The notes under the pieces are model-generated. The model saw only the letters and a program-made list of their open reading frames with translations, had not been told where the DNA came from and did not search any database. Below, piece by piece: positions 52,507-61,915 of a stretch of 64,000 nt of DNA. Within the stretch, counting starts at the first letter, position 1; each line of letters opens with the position of its first letter. Origin of the DNA: Desulforhabdus amnigena (GTDB lineage: Bacteria > Desulfobacterota > Syntrophobacteria > Syntrophobacterales > Syntrophobacteraceae); NCBI RefSeq assembly GCF_027925305.1, contig NZ_BSDR01000001.1, positions 4,048,501 to 4,112,500 on the forward strand, read 5' to 3'. A program made the translations under genes and the position numbers.

Positions 52507-52965
52507 TCACGAATGCTGCAGAGGAGGCACATAAGGCTGAAGAACCTGACGCAGCTCATCGGGCAGACTTCGGGATTGCCAGGATCTATCGATGGCAACA
52601 AGAGTGGCTTCACCGTGAGCGATCAGAGCATCCCCTTCAGATGGGTAGAAATAAAACCCAAAGGTCAGAACCTTGCTTCTTGCCTGCATGATGTACACTG
52701 CGAGCCGCAGGCTTTCCCCATACCGTACCGGTTTATGGAAGCTGCAAGACGCCTCCACGATGGGAAGGCCGAAACCTTCCTCCGTGTTTCGGAATATCTC
52801 TTGCGGGGCTAAACCGAGATGGCGGAAAAATTCCTCGATTCCCTGGTGACAGTACCTGAAGTAAGATGCAAAGTAAACCACACCATAAGGATCCGTATCG
52901 CCGAAACGGACCGTAATGGGGATTTCAACAGATTTCCCAGGAGGTGGTGCAATAGGATTTGTCAT
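52507..52965 (-). CDS. Acyl-CoA thioesterase, hotdog fold (4HBT)
   Basis: 152 residues. VRFGDTDPYGVVYFASYFRY contains the catalytic Asp and Tyr/Asn loop of the YbgC/4-hydroxybenzoyl-CoA thioesterase group; the rest fits one hotdog domain. It hydrolyses an acyl-CoA, substrate unknown. Next gene on the same strand after the Fe-S protein with 50 bp between them. Confidence 0.83.
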   Translation of the reverse strand: MTNPIAPPPGKSVEIPITVRFGDTDPYGVVYFASYFRYCHQGIEEFFRHLGLAPQEIFRNTEEGFGLPIVEASCSFHKPVRYGESLRLAVYIMQARSKVLTFGFYFYPSEGDALIAHGEATLVAIDRSWQSRSLPDELRQVLQPYVPPLQHS

Positions 52966-53015
52966 TGTGTGCTCCTCTCCTTTGGGCAGGTGGCATTTTC
53001 ATGTCCTGTTGCGTC

Positions 53016-54122
53016 TCATTCAAGACGCTCATTGTCCTGTTTGGCTGCTTGCCGCAGACGTGCTATACGCTCTTTGGCGATTCTTTTGTATGTCTCCATG
53101 AAGTGGGCGGGTGGAGTGGCGCGGTCTGCTTCCGGTTTCCTTTGGAGCCGGATGGCCTCTTCAGGGCAGGTGGGCACGCACAGGCCGCAGCCAATGCACC
53201 GGTTTTGAATGATGACAGCCGATGCCCCGTCCATTTGAACCGCATCCATCTGGCATCTTTCGACACAGGTTCCGCAGGCGGTACAGGTCTCCTGATCAAG
53301 GACTGCAAAATAGTTTGAAGCGACATAGTTGGCTGGATCGGGAAGCCTCTTGAGGTTTTTAAGAATCTGGCAGCAGCATCCGCAACAGGTACAAATATTG
53401 ACTACTTTTTGAGCATTGGAGGGTTGAAGCACCAGGCCGCTTTTCTCTGCGCTTTCAAGTATTTTTAGTGCATCTTCCCGGGTGATGGGACGGCCGAGGC
53501 CGTTTTCTTCATAAAATTGGGCCCCGGTCCCGAAGACCAGGCAGGATTCCAGGGGTTTTTCACAGCCCTCTCCGGTGATTCGGTGCTCCTTCCTGCAGAT
53601 GCAGGGAGCCACAACGATCTTTTGCTGTTCCTGGATGATATTGCGGGCCTCTTCATAAGGCATCACAGCCTGTCCTGAGGGGATGGCCCTGGAAATGGGG
53701 ATTGTGCGCAGTTGAGGCGTTTTCAGCCGGTTTGTCTTTCCGAAGAAATAGGGCAGGTATTCGTTCATGTCTCGGATCAGGTCCGCACTGAGGTCATTTA
53801 CATGATATTCCCAAATGCCGATGACGAATTGAGCTGCCATATAAAGAGATGTGTCTTTTTTGCGAATCCTGAAGATAAGCCCTTTTCTGGACATGGCTTC
53901 GAGTCTGGGGGCCAGGGTGTCCACTGTTTCGCCTGCACGTTTTGCAATTTGTTCAGGTGTTTCCGGCCTGAGGGTGAGAAGCTGGGCGAGGGCCGCTTCC
54001 TCAGGAGTGAAAAGCCTCTGAAGGATGCGGATTTCAACGCCCGATGGAGTTCGAGGAAAGCCTGCAGGCAGGCGGTCCAGGTGGGTCGCGAGTGTTTCAT
54101 ATACCTTTTGATTTGATTCCAT
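53016..54122 (-). CDS. Fe-S protein with N-terminal HTH-like region
   Basis: 368 residues from MESNQKVYETLATHL; AAAGGAG precedes it, and the 49 upstream codons are not conserved-looking. About 20-110 resembles a winged helix (LTLRPETPEQIAKRAGETVD, LEAMSRKGLIFRI). A Cys region follows (PCICRKEH, CEKPLESC, NICTCCGCCCQIL), then two [4Fe-4S] ferredoxin motifs (CTACGTCVERCQ and CIGCGLCVPTCP). No membrane segment. It may be a redox sensor or an electron-transfer adaptor. A palindromic TTTGAAATATCAAA site lies 80 bp upstream. Confidence 0.78.
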   Translation of the reverse strand: MESNQKVYETLATHLDRLPAGFPRTPSGVEIRILQRLFTPEEAALAQLLTLRPETPEQIAKRAGETVDTLAPRLEAMSRKGLIFRIRKKDTSLYMAAQFVIGIWEYHVNDLSADLIRDMNEYLPYFFGKTNRLKTPQLRTIPISRAIPSGQAVMPYEEARNIIQEQQKIVVAPCICRKEHRITGEGCEKPLESCLVFGTGAQFYEENGLGRPITREDALKILESAEKSGLVLQPSNAQKVVNICTCCGCCCQILKNLKRLPDPANYVASNYFAVLDQETCTACGTCVERCQMDAVQMDGASAVIIQNRCIGCGLCVPTCPEEAIRLQRKPEADRATPPAHFMETYKRIAKERIARLRQAAKQDNERLE

Positions 54123-54201
54123 TATTTCTCCTTTAAGGCGAGCCGCTGTTCGTCGTGGTCGGACGGTTCTTTTACACAAAGTCGTCAAGGAATTTAATCT
54201 G

Positions 54202-54215
54202 TTTGAAATATCAAA
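54202..54215. promoter_or_regulatory. FNR-like palindrome in divergent gap
   Basis: TTTGAAATATCAAA, half-sites TTTGA / TCAAA with four bases between, lies in the gap between the Fe-S protein gene and the amidase gene. Regulator unknown. Confidence 0.4.
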
Positions 54216-54338
54216 ATCAAATTGTTTGAATAGAAAGCGGTCGGCGTTTAGTCGGGTAATTTGTAGCATATGGAAAAAGAAGGGCTTTTCTGAAGTGCAT
54301 ATGCGTAAATGAATGTGCAGGATTCAAAGGCTTTGACT

Positions 54339-55127
54339 ATGAAAGAACTTGTCGTGGGATGTTCTCAATTGGATGTTCTTCCCGGAAATATCTGGAAGAA
54401 TGTGGAAAAGGCCGAACGCCTGGTTTCTGAAAATGCAGAAAAGGGATGCCGGCTGCTTATTTTTCCTGAAATGTGGTCTTGCAGCTTCGTTTATTCGAGG
54501 CTCAGGGAAATGGCGGAGACAACCCCTCACGTTTTGGAAAGATTTCAGGAATGGGGGCGCCGCAATGAAATGGTTTTGGTTGGGAGTCTGCCGGAGAGGG
54601 ATGGAGATGCCGTTTTCAATAGTTCGTATGTCATAGACCGCACTGGAGAAATTGTTGGGAAATACCGTAAAATCCATTTGTTTTCTTACAATCGTGAGCA
54701 TGAGTATTTCGGCAGGGGCGAAAAGTCCGTTGTCTGTTCTACTTCTGTGGGCCGTCTGGGAATCATGATATGTTATGATTTGCGTTTTCCCGAGCTGGCG
54801 CGCCGCCTGGCTCTGGATGGCGCTGAAATCCTTTGCATATCCGCCCTTTGGCCCACTACGCGTATCAATCACTGGTCCCTCCTGCTTCGAAGCAGGGCTC
54901 TTGAAAATCAAATGTTTGTAATGGGATGCAATGGATGTGGAAAGGAACAAAATCTGCGTTACGGCGGCGCCTCCGCCATTGTATCTCCAACAGGGGAGCT
55001 GCTGGCTGAAGGCAAAGATGGGGAAGAACAGGTGATAACCACTTTGGATCAGGATCTCATGACGGCCTTTCGCCGGCAGATTCCCTGTTTTGAAGACCGT
55101 CTGCCGGGTGCCTATAATATCATATGA
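54339..55127 (+). CDS. Nitrilase-superfamily amidase (Nit2-like)
   Basis: 262 residues from MKELVVGCSQLD; an upstream ATG at 54309 adds ten residues. The catalytic triad is Glu in LIFPEMWS, Lys in KYRKIHLF and Cys in GIMICYDLRFPE, all present. The pattern is closest to omega-amidases and methylthio-compound amidases that hydrolyse alpha-keto-acid amides. Single gene on this strand. Confidence 0.85.
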   Translation: MKELVVGCSQLDVLPGNIWKNVEKAERLVSENAEKGCRLLIFPEMWSCSFVYSRLREMAETTPHVLERFQEWGRRNEMVLVGSLPERDGDAVFNSSYVIDRTGEIVGKYRKIHLFSYNREHEYFGRGEKSVVCSTSVGRLGIMICYDLRFPELARRLALDGAEILCISALWPTTRINHWSLLLRSRALENQMFVMGCNGCGKEQNLRYGGASAIVSPTGELLAEGKDGEEQVITTLDQDLMTAFRRQIPCFEDRLPGAYNII

Positions 55128-55327
55128 TGTTTTGCGAGGATCAGTGTCGTAAGGGGATCAAAAAAAAATGGTTCGGAAAGAGTTGCGATGCTATATTTAA
55201 ATGTTAAGTTAAAAAAATCACAAAAATTGGCTGGGAAAAGCGGTTTTTACAGTCCGTTGATCCGGGGATAATGGCTTGAACGTTGACCCGTTTTATTGAA
55301 AATGCTTTTTAAGAGAGGATGAAAGGG

Positions 55328-55744
55328 ATGTCCCAAAAAGAAACTGAAGCGATGGAGCCCAGAAATGTGGGTTCTGCCGCACCCGTTAGAAATCCGTACA
55401 TTATTAATTTCTGCAAAGTATTAGTGGAAAAAAAAGGCGAAAAGATTGAAGGTGAACCGTTGAAGAAACTTCTGAACGACATGTACCGCCTTTTTGAATG
55501 CATGCTGGGCCAGAACATGGTCGAAGCCCTGCCTGAAAATCATCGTCAAGAATATCTAAAGATCACCGAAGATCTGAGCAAACTCTCCTATGAAAAGATC
55601 GGGGAGATTTTTGATCGGAACCTTCCCAACTATGAAGAGATCATGAAGAATACCATGAGGCAGTTTGCTGAAATTTTTATGAAAAACAAAGATTTTAATG
55701 TGGCGGACTATCCTGTTCCCATTGAAGTTCTCTCTGAGTCTTAG
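55328..55744 (+). CDS. Conserved small helical protein, function unknown
   Basis: 138 residues from MSQKETEAMEPRN, with AGAGG nine bases upstream (an ATG three codons earlier overlaps that site). It looks all-helical: FCKVLVEKKGEKIEGEPLKK, LLNDMYRLFECMLG, EYLKITEDLSKLSYEKIGEI. Two Cys, no membrane segment. No family recognised. Confidence 0.6.
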   Translation: MSQKETEAMEPRNVGSAAPVRNPYIINFCKVLVEKKGEKIEGEPLKKLLNDMYRLFECMLGQNMVEALPENHRQEYLKITEDLSKLSYEKIGEIFDRNLPNYEEIMKNTMRQFAEIFMKNKDFNVADYPVPIEVLSES

Positions 55745-55930
55745 AACCTATCCAAAAACTCGCAGTCTCATCGGAACACCCCCTCATTCCCCCCTTGAGG
55801 GGGAATAAAAGGGGGGTGTCGAGAACAATCCTTCATGTTGGGTTTCGCTCAGCTGTTTCCGGTTGGCGGGTGGATGGCAGACTCGTGGTTAATTTTAAAG
55901 ATCGGTATCAGGGAAGAGAGGAAAAAGAGA

Positions 55931-56197
55931 ATGCAGGAAGATAAGACAATATGTCCTCATTGTGGTAAGAAAATGAGCAAGTGGCGGACTCCCCCTTTTT
56001 CAACCTGGAGTTCAGAGTTTCTTTACGTCTGCTTTAATGACGAGTGCCCCTATTATGTCAGAGGTTGGAAGCACATGGAAGGCAGTATGCAGCACAAATG
56101 TTCCTACCGCCACAGATACGACCCTGTGGCTGGAACGACCGGGCCGCTACCTGTTTGCTCCGACGATGCTGGTAAGATGGACATTATCGAAGAGTGA
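55931..56197 (+). CDS. Small zinc-ribbon protein (Ogr/Delta-like)
   Basis: 88 residues from MQEDKTICPHCGKKMSKW, GAGAGG upstream. CPHC, then FLYVCFNDECPYYVRGW, gives a four-Cys zinc knuckle with the spacing of Ogr/Delta transcription activator-like fingers. The C-terminus has further Cys and His (QHKCSYRHRYDP). Function unknown. A terminator follows. Confidence 0.7.
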   Translation: MQEDKTICPHCGKKMSKWRTPPFSTWSSEFLYVCFNDECPYYVRGWKHMEGSMQHKCSYRHRYDPVAGTTGPLPVCSDDAGKMDIIEE

Positions 56198-56237
56198 TCG
56201 ATAGCATCCAATTTTAAAAAAAATTATATCACGAAAG

Positions 56238-56276
56238 AAAAAATGGGGAACGGACACCGCCTTTCCCCATTTTTTT
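56238..56276. terminator. Bidirectional terminator
   Basis: AAAAAATGGGGAA pairs with TTTCCCCATTTTTTT around CGGACACCGCC. It ends the rightward zinc-ribbon gene and can also stop transcripts arriving from the qmo-YkgJ side. Confidence 0.85.
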
Positions 56277-56391
56277 ATGCCTGAAAGACTTCTTGGATTG
56301 AGAATGAATATGAGCCTACCAATGCCTCAAGGAAAAACTGGTGAGGGGGAGACATTCGTTGTCTAAACAAAGACGTTCCTTATTTTCCCGC

Positions 56392-57183
56392 TCATGAAGC
56401 GTGGTTTCCCACTCCCCGCATCCTCAGCACCGGCTCGTTGCAAAGGGAAAACTTGAGCCAGAGGAAAGCGAGCCTCAAAAGCGCTTCATCGCTTTCCCGT
56501 ACAGCTTCGCTTTCGCCTTCGGGGAGATCGAAGAGTTGCAAAAATCGGCTTCCCAGAACAAAATCCCTGAATTTATCCAGGTTGTAACTGGCCAGGAAAA
56601 ACATCTGTTGCTGTTTTTCAGAAAGGCCGGAACCCTGCATCACTTTGGGGTGGGTGATGATTTCCATCCAGAGATTATTGAATTCGTTATATTTTTCAAG
56701 ACCTTGATCCTGCGTCCATTCCTGGATAGACCATGTCCTGGATTCTTCGAATCCGAGGCAGTGAGGTTCGTGAAGCACGAAAAAGTCTTCCTGGACCGTG
56801 CCGTGGCGGCGATGCATCCGTGATGCTCTGGCCACGGGATAAATCCTGCAGGCAGCGGGACGGTCCTCATAAACCCGGCAGCCTTTGGGAGTCACAAAGG
56901 GGCAGGTCCTGCGCGGGTCTTCCTGCATCTGAAGGTAAATCATGGGTAGATTGCGCCGTGTGTCAAGCTCCGTTTGGGTATATTGATTCAGAAAAGTGCC
57001 TGCATCCAATCCCAAATGGTTCTTGAGGCGCAAAATGTCATATGGAGTCAGGAGCAGTTTCAGCTCACGACAACATTCGGTGAAACAGGGGACATGGGGG
57101 TGGCAGGCAAATTTGAATTGCCCACCTTCCAGAGGCTGTAGCATTTCCTGAATTGCTTCTGGGGCTGTCTTCTCGAGGGACAT
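56392..57183 (-). CDS. YkgJ-family Cys-cluster protein, copy B
   Basis: 263 residues. FACHPHVPCFTECCRELKLL gives CxxxxxCxxxCC near the N-terminus, and a second Cys group appears in TCPFVTPKGCRVYEDRPAAC. YkgJ (UPF0153) proteins are thought to chelate zinc or iron; function unproven. AAGGA upstream of the ATG. It is a diverged paralogue of the next gene and the last gene of the qmo-linked run. Confidence 0.8.
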   Translation of the reverse strand: MSLEKTAPEAIQEMLQPLEGGQFKFACHPHVPCFTECCRELKLLLTPYDILRLKNHLGLDAGTFLNQYTQTELDTRRNLPMIYLQMQEDPRRTCPFVTPKGCRVYEDRPAACRIYPVARASRMHRRHGTVQEDFFVLHEPHCLGFEESRTWSIQEWTQDQGLEKYNEFNNLWMEIITHPKVMQGSGLSEKQQQMFFLASYNLDKFRDFVLGSRFLQLFDLPEGESEAVRESDEALLRLAFLWLKFSLCNEPVLRMRGVGNHAS

Positions 57184-57227
57184 GGTTATTCCTTACGGCT
57201 TTTTCGGCGGCGATCAACAACCGCCTC

Positions 57228-57950
57228 TCAGATCACTTGATAGAGCTCATCCATCTGACTGCGAATATAGCGGAACGCCAGCCTCAGGAGCGCCTCATCG
57301 TCTTCACGTACCTGGCGGAGCAGTTCATCGTCCACCTCATAGAAGGTTTGAAATCGCTTGTCGTTGAGCATCTCGGCAAATCGATCCAAATCGTAAGCGA
57401 GGAAAAGCAGCTTCCCGAGACCTGCGTCCATGGGGGCTCCGGGCTTGAAGGAAGGAGGGAGAACGGAATGAAAAGCGCGCTCCATTTCCACATAAGGAGC
57501 TACTCCCTGGGTGTCCAACCATTCCTGCACAGTCATGGCCGTCGATTCCTTCAAGCCCATACATCGGTCGCTGCCAACGATCATCTGGTATTCCCCTTCC
57601 CTGGAGGCCAGGTCGAGGGGAAACATGCGGCACGCCCATGGGCGATTGTCGTAAACGCTGCAACCGTCTTTGGTGACGAGCTTACAATAGAGGGTTTCCG
57701 GGTCCATATCGAACTGGACCACGGGAATATGGGTGACGCGCGCCAGAAAATGGCGCGTGTATTTTGCGAGAAACTCTCCCGACCCGATTTTGAGGGAGCG
57801 GCGAAGACGCAGCACATCATAGGGCGTGAGATAGATGTTCACGTCCCTGCAGCATTGAGTGAAACACGGAAGGGTGTCTCGACAGGCGAAACGGAATGTG
57901 CTCTCTGAAGTCAGGATGGGGGCTTCCTTGGGTGACGAATTAGGGTGCAT
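57228..57950 (-). CDS. YkgJ-family Cys-cluster protein, copy A
   Basis: 240 residues, same architecture as copy B: FACRDTLPCFTQCCRDVNIY, then CKLVTKDGCSVYDNRPWACR, followed by a helical C-terminal part. GAGGA four bases before the ATG. The 14-bp gap from the Cys-rich protein and the 44-bp gap to copy B imply one transcript. Possible role in Fe-S supply to Apr/Qmo is inference from position. Confidence 0.8.
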   Translation of the reverse strand: MHPNSSPKEAPILTSESTFRFACRDTLPCFTQCCRDVNIYLTPYDVLRLRRSLKIGSGEFLAKYTRHFLARVTHIPVVQFDMDPETLYCKLVTKDGCSVYDNRPWACRMFPLDLASREGEYQMIVGSDRCMGLKESTAMTVQEWLDTQGVAPYVEMERAFHSVLPPSFKPGAPMDAGLGKLLFLAYDLDRFAEMLNDKRFQTFYEVDDELLRQVREDDEALLRLAFRYIRSQMDELYQVI

Positions 57951-57964
57951 GTGTTCCTCGATCT

Positions 57965-58225
57965 TTATTTGTCCAGCAGAGATGCCTGATAATTTTTGAA
58001 GTTCGGATTGCCTTGCAACAGCTTTTCCACAACGGCAAAAGCTTGCGGATCACAGCAGGCAATGAAATTGCAATCGCATTTGCGCTGGCATTCCTGGCAA
58101 AAATAGTCTTCGTCGAGGGGGGTTCCACAGTAGCAGGTGGGTTCCATGACCAACTGACCATTTTCCCACTTCGCGATGAGGTAGTCCTGCTGGTGGGCTT
58201 TCAACATATCCAATGTTACAGTCAT
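57965..58225 (-). CDS. Small Cys-rich protein in the qmo operon
   Basis: 86 residues from MTVTLDMLKAHQQDYLIAK; AAGGAG ten bases upstream. CYCGTPLDEDYFCQEC and QRKCDCNFIACCDP hold eight Cys, enough for two metal sites. No membrane segment. Small proteins of unknown role follow qmoABC in some Desulfovibrio; I cannot say whether this is related. 121 bp after the Hdr-like gene. Confidence 0.65.
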   Translation of the reverse strand: MTVTLDMLKAHQQDYLIAKWENGQLVMEPTCYCGTPLDEDYFCQECQRKCDCNFIACCDPQAFAVVEKLLQGNPNFKNYQASLLDK

Positions 58226-58346
58226 CGGTGAAGTTCTCCTTTTTTCAAAAGAGATGAGCAATGAAGGGTGAGCGGCGGGAAACACATTGGATTTCCCTCG
58301 CTTCATCCCTCATTGCTCATCGTGGTTCTATTCTGTCTTCCGGCGA

Positions 58347-59510
58347 TCAGGGCAGTGCGGCAGCCAGAAGCTCAGAGAGTTCCGTGATTTCAAGATCATC
58401 CTGTTTTTCCAGGCTCTTGCAGGCATCCGTCAACATATTTACACAGTAGGGGCAGGATGTGGTGAGAATCTCGGCTCCGTGCTCTACAGCGTCTTTTATG
58501 CGCAGCTCTCCGAAACGTTCTCCCATGGGAGCTTCGGCCCAGATGCGTCCTCCACCGCCGGCGCAGCAGAGGCTCATTTCGCGGCGGCGGTCCAGTTCCC
58601 GTGCTTCCACTCCGGGAATGCTGTTCAAAAGGTTCCTGGGGGTGTCGTAAATGCCGCTGTGGCGCCCAAGGTAACACGGGTCGTGGTAGGCGACTTTCTT
58701 TTCAAGGCTCTTGGGGAAGGAAAGCTTGCCTTCCGCGAGAAGTTTTTCCAGGAGTTCCGTGTAATGGATCACTTCCCATTCCCCGCCCAGTTCGGGATAT
58801 TCATTCTTGAACGTCCAGAGGCAATGGGGAGAAGTGGTGATGATTTTCTTGACCCCTTTGCCGTTGAAAAGTTCGATATTGGACTGAGCCAGTTTCATGA
58901 AGAGCTCTTCATCTCCCACTTTTCGAACGCTTTCCCCGCAGCAGCTCTCTTCCGCACCGATCACTCCAAAACTCACCCCGGCAGCCTTCAAGAGCTGAGT
59001 GATGCTCCTGGCGATCTTGGTGCTGCGAGGATCGTAACAGGAGTGGCAGCAGACGAAAAGAAAATATTCTGTATCGGGGCCGAATTGCGGCACATCGAGG
59101 CCCTTTTGCCAGTCCGTTCGTTTTTCACGTGGGCCGGACCATGGGTTCCCGTTGGCATGCGCACTGCCAAGGATAGGTCTGAGATTGGCAGGAGCCATGC
59201 CCGCCCCTACAAGGCTCGCCCTCATGCCGCGAACATTGTCCACGATCTTTACGCCGCGTGGGCAATTGGTTTGACACATACTGCAGGTGGAACAGGCGAA
59301 AAGCACCTCTTCGTCTTCAAAACCTTCCATCCCCATTTGGCCCAGACGCTGCATGTGTCGAATGTTGAACGTCTCGCTGGTCTTGCCCGGAACAAGCCGC
59401 CAGGGGCAAAGATTGGTACAAAGGCCGCATTGCATGCACCAGTTGAGGGTTTGCGCGCCCATTTCGGCAAGGTAATCCCTCATTTCCAATGAAACAACTT
59501 TGGGTTCCAT
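58347..59510 (-). CDS. Soluble HdrC-HdrB-like fusion (QmoC position)
   Basis: 387 residues. Two [4Fe-4S] motifs (Cys25-28-31-35 and 73-76-79-83) are followed by two CCG domains: Cys155/158, 190-191 and 230 (the last in TTSPHC, Ser instead of the first Cys), then 279, 315-316, 353 and 356 (complete). This is the HdrD / GlpC-LutA type. QmoC normally joins an HdrC-like part to a membrane haem b part; no membrane helix exists here. AAGGAG upstream. It probably receives or supplies electrons for QmoAB as a thiol/disulfide-type module. Confidence 0.82.
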   Translation of the reverse strand: MEPKVVSLEMRDYLAEMGAQTLNWCMQCGLCTNLCPWRLVPGKTSETFNIRHMQRLGQMGMEGFEDEEVLFACSTCSMCQTNCPRGVKIVDNVRGMRASLVGAGMAPANLRPILGSAHANGNPWSGPREKRTDWQKGLDVPQFGPDTEYFLFVCCHSCYDPRSTKIARSITQLLKAAGVSFGVIGAEESCCGESVRKVGDEELFMKLAQSNIELFNGKGVKKIITTSPHCLWTFKNEYPELGGEWEVIHYTELLEKLLAEGKLSFPKSLEKKVAYHDPCYLGRHSGIYDTPRNLLNSIPGVEARELDRRREMSLCCAGGGGRIWAEAPMGERFGELRIKDAVEHGAEILTTSCPYCVNMLTDACKSLEKQDDLEITELSELLAAALP

Positions 59511-59691
59511 ATGTCATCGCTCCTTCAAATCTGTGGAGAGTCGGCAATTCAAAGAAACAGCTCCTTCCAAACCAGTTTTCATGCAGAAGGTCGGTATCCG
59601 TTCACCAACTTTCCCTGTCCGCAGATGGCACAGAAAGTGAGTATCAAATTTTTTGAACTTCCTTGTGCTCTGTGGTGAACGCATACGAAGA

Positions 59692-61911
59692 TTAAAAACC
59701 TTTGTAGGGATTGGGTCCGACCTCTTCCAATTTGGATGAAAAATCATCCAGAATTTGAGGCAATCGATGATAATCCATGATGGAAATCTGCTCCAGTCGA
59801 ACCCTGTCGGATTCCAGAACAAGACGGTTCAACGTTTCCTGGATTTTGCTCATGCGGATGTTGGCCAGTTCGCTGCCCTTGACGAAATGACACTGGTAAT
59901 CGTCTCCGTGTTTGCAGCCGAGCAGAAGTATGCCGTCTATTCCTTTGGAAAGTGCGTCTGCGATCCATACCAGATTCATGGAACCCAGGCAGCGGACGGG
60001 CAAAATGCGCACCCATGGATTATAGCCCATGCGCCGAATGCCGACCATATCCAAGGCGGGATAGGCATCGTTTTCGCAAGCCAGCACCAGGATGCGAGGT
60101 TTTTCTTCGTATTCGTCAGGCACCTGGATGCTCTTGATCATATTGCCGACCATACCTACGGAATAATTCTTGAACGAGATGATACGTTCCGGGCATGCTC
60201 CCATGCAAACACCGCAACGGCGGCATCGGGTGGGGTTCGGCAGGGGATTGCCCTTTTCGTCTTCATTGATGGCGCCAAAGGGGCATTCTTCCGTACAACG
60301 TTTGCACTGAGTGCAACGCTGCATGAAGAATTCGGGGTAACTGAGATCGCCGGCACGCGGATGAACCGCCTTTCCCTCTGCGACCATTTCCACACATTGG
60401 ATGGCTTTCAGCGCGGCTCCAGTGGCATCGTCGATTGCCCTTGCGTAATCCATGGGAGCTCGAACGGTCCCTGCGGGATAGATGCCGGTTCTCCTCGATT
60501 CGTAGGGAAAGCAGACAAAATGGGAGTCGGGAAAGCCATACTTGAGAGCCGGCAGCTCCGGTCCCTGGCGATACTGGAGGTTCAAGATATTGGATGCGAG
60601 GATGGTATCGGCGGGAACTTCCTGGGCTTCTTCCCCTTCCTTTTGAGCCTGTGCTTTGTAGGGTTCCCCGAACGCCGTGGAAGGAACCATGCCGTTGGCA
60701 AGCACGACCAAATCCAGGGATTCGGACATGATGGGAGAACGCGTGAGAATGTCTTCAGCGAGGATGATGAGACTTCCCGAACCGTCATCTTCAATACCGC
60801 TCACCGTACCCCGAACAAAGATGACTCCATCTTTCTGCAATTGCTTGTAAAGGAGTTCGTAATTTCCGTTGGCACGGATATCTTTGTAAAAAATATAAAC
60901 TGCCGATTCGGGATTGGCCTCTTTGAAGTATTTGGCTTGCTTGAGGGATTCCACACAGCAGGCGGCAGAGCAGTAGGGCAGGTGTTCAGGATCGCGCGAA
61001 CCGGCGCATAAAATGAAAGCGACGGCATTTACAGGTTGACCATTGGACGGCCGCTTGACATCACCCGATTTGAACAGAGGTTCCAGTTGAGAGGCGGTGA
61101 TGACATCGGGAAACTGCCCGTACCCGAGATGTCCCAGTTTCTGGGGATCGTACTCGACGGCCCCTGTGGTCAAAACGATCGATCCCACCCGTTCCTGGAC
61201 CTGGTTGCCGTTTTGAGCGATCTGAACATCGAACATGCAGGGAGCGCCTGAAACCTGCGCCACCTGCGCACCGGTATAGACCGTGACCTTGGGTCGCTCG
61301 GTCACCTCCTGAATGAGGCCCTGCAGGTCGAGTTCCTGAAGCTCTTCATAGGGGGGCTGAGAAGGAGGCAATTTATACACATCCTTCAGATACCCACCCA
61401 GTTGATCCGTTTTTTCGACAAGAATCGTTTCGTAACCCGCCTTGGCCGCTTCATTGGCTGCAGTGATTCCAGCCAGTCCTCCACCCACAACGAGAATGCG
61501 CTTGCTCAGATTTTCCGCCTCGAAGGGTACCGGGGATTCGGATTCCATGGCTTTGGTGATTCCCATGCGGAGAAAATCCTGGGCCATCATCTGAGTATCT
61601 TCATCATTGGCGGGATGAGACCAAACCACCTGCTCCCGGAGATTGACCCTTTCGACGACCTTATCCGGGGAAAAAGCAAAGACATCGGTCATGACCCTGG
61701 GCGAACAGGCCGCTATGACGGCGGTGTCGATTTCGCCGGATTCGAGATCGGACTTGATAAGGGCGACTCCTTCAGGACTGCAGAGAAACGGATGCTGCTT
61801 GCAGACGGGAACATTGTATTCGGATGTGGCCACCCCGGCTAGGGCTTCCATGTCGAGTGCATCACCCAGCCCGCAGCCTGAGCAAATATAGACCCCCATT
61901 TTCTTTTCCAT
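59692..61911 (-). CDS. qmoB: QmoB, quinone-interacting oxidoreductase subunit B
   Basis: 739 residues from MEKKMGVYICSGCG; AGGAGG upstream excludes a longer frame overlapping qmoA. HdrA-like flavoprotein: FAD motif VGGGLAGITAANEAAKAGYE, ferredoxin motifs CTQCKRCTEECP and CRRCGVCMGACP, and a C-terminal MvhD-like domain (LACENDAYPALDMVGIRRMG, RCLGSMN, GCKHGDDYQC). It passes electrons toward Apr in sulfate reducers. Four bases after the qmoA stop. Confidence 0.93.
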   Translation of the reverse strand: MEKKMGVYICSGCGLGDALDMEALAGVATSEYNVPVCKQHPFLCSPEGVALIKSDLESGEIDTAVIAACSPRVMTDVFAFSPDKVVERVNLREQVVWSHPANDEDTQMMAQDFLRMGITKAMESESPVPFEAENLSKRILVVGGGLAGITAANEAAKAGYETILVEKTDQLGGYLKDVYKLPPSQPPYEELQELDLQGLIQEVTERPKVTVYTGAQVAQVSGAPCMFDVQIAQNGNQVQERVGSIVLTTGAVEYDPQKLGHLGYGQFPDVITASQLEPLFKSGDVKRPSNGQPVNAVAFILCAGSRDPEHLPYCSAACCVESLKQAKYFKEANPESAVYIFYKDIRANGNYELLYKQLQKDGVIFVRGTVSGIEDDGSGSLIILAEDILTRSPIMSESLDLVVLANGMVPSTAFGEPYKAQAQKEGEEAQEVPADTILASNILNLQYRQGPELPALKYGFPDSHFVCFPYESRRTGIYPAGTVRAPMDYARAIDDATGAALKAIQCVEMVAEGKAVHPRAGDLSYPEFFMQRCTQCKRCTEECPFGAINEDEKGNPLPNPTRCRRCGVCMGACPERIISFKNYSVGMVGNMIKSIQVPDEYEEKPRILVLACENDAYPALDMVGIRRMGYNPWVRILPVRCLGSMNLVWIADALSKGIDGILLLGCKHGDDYQCHFVKGSELANIRMSKIQETLNRLVLESDRVRLEQISIMDYHRLPQILDDFSSKLEEVGPNPYKGF

Positions 61912-61915
61912 TGAG

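Noticed and set aside
55745-55830. GC-rich inverted sequence (CCCCCTTGAGGGGG and nearby GGGGGG)
   Set aside because: Short and low in complexity; resembles common intergenic debris and could not be tied to a gene or terminator.
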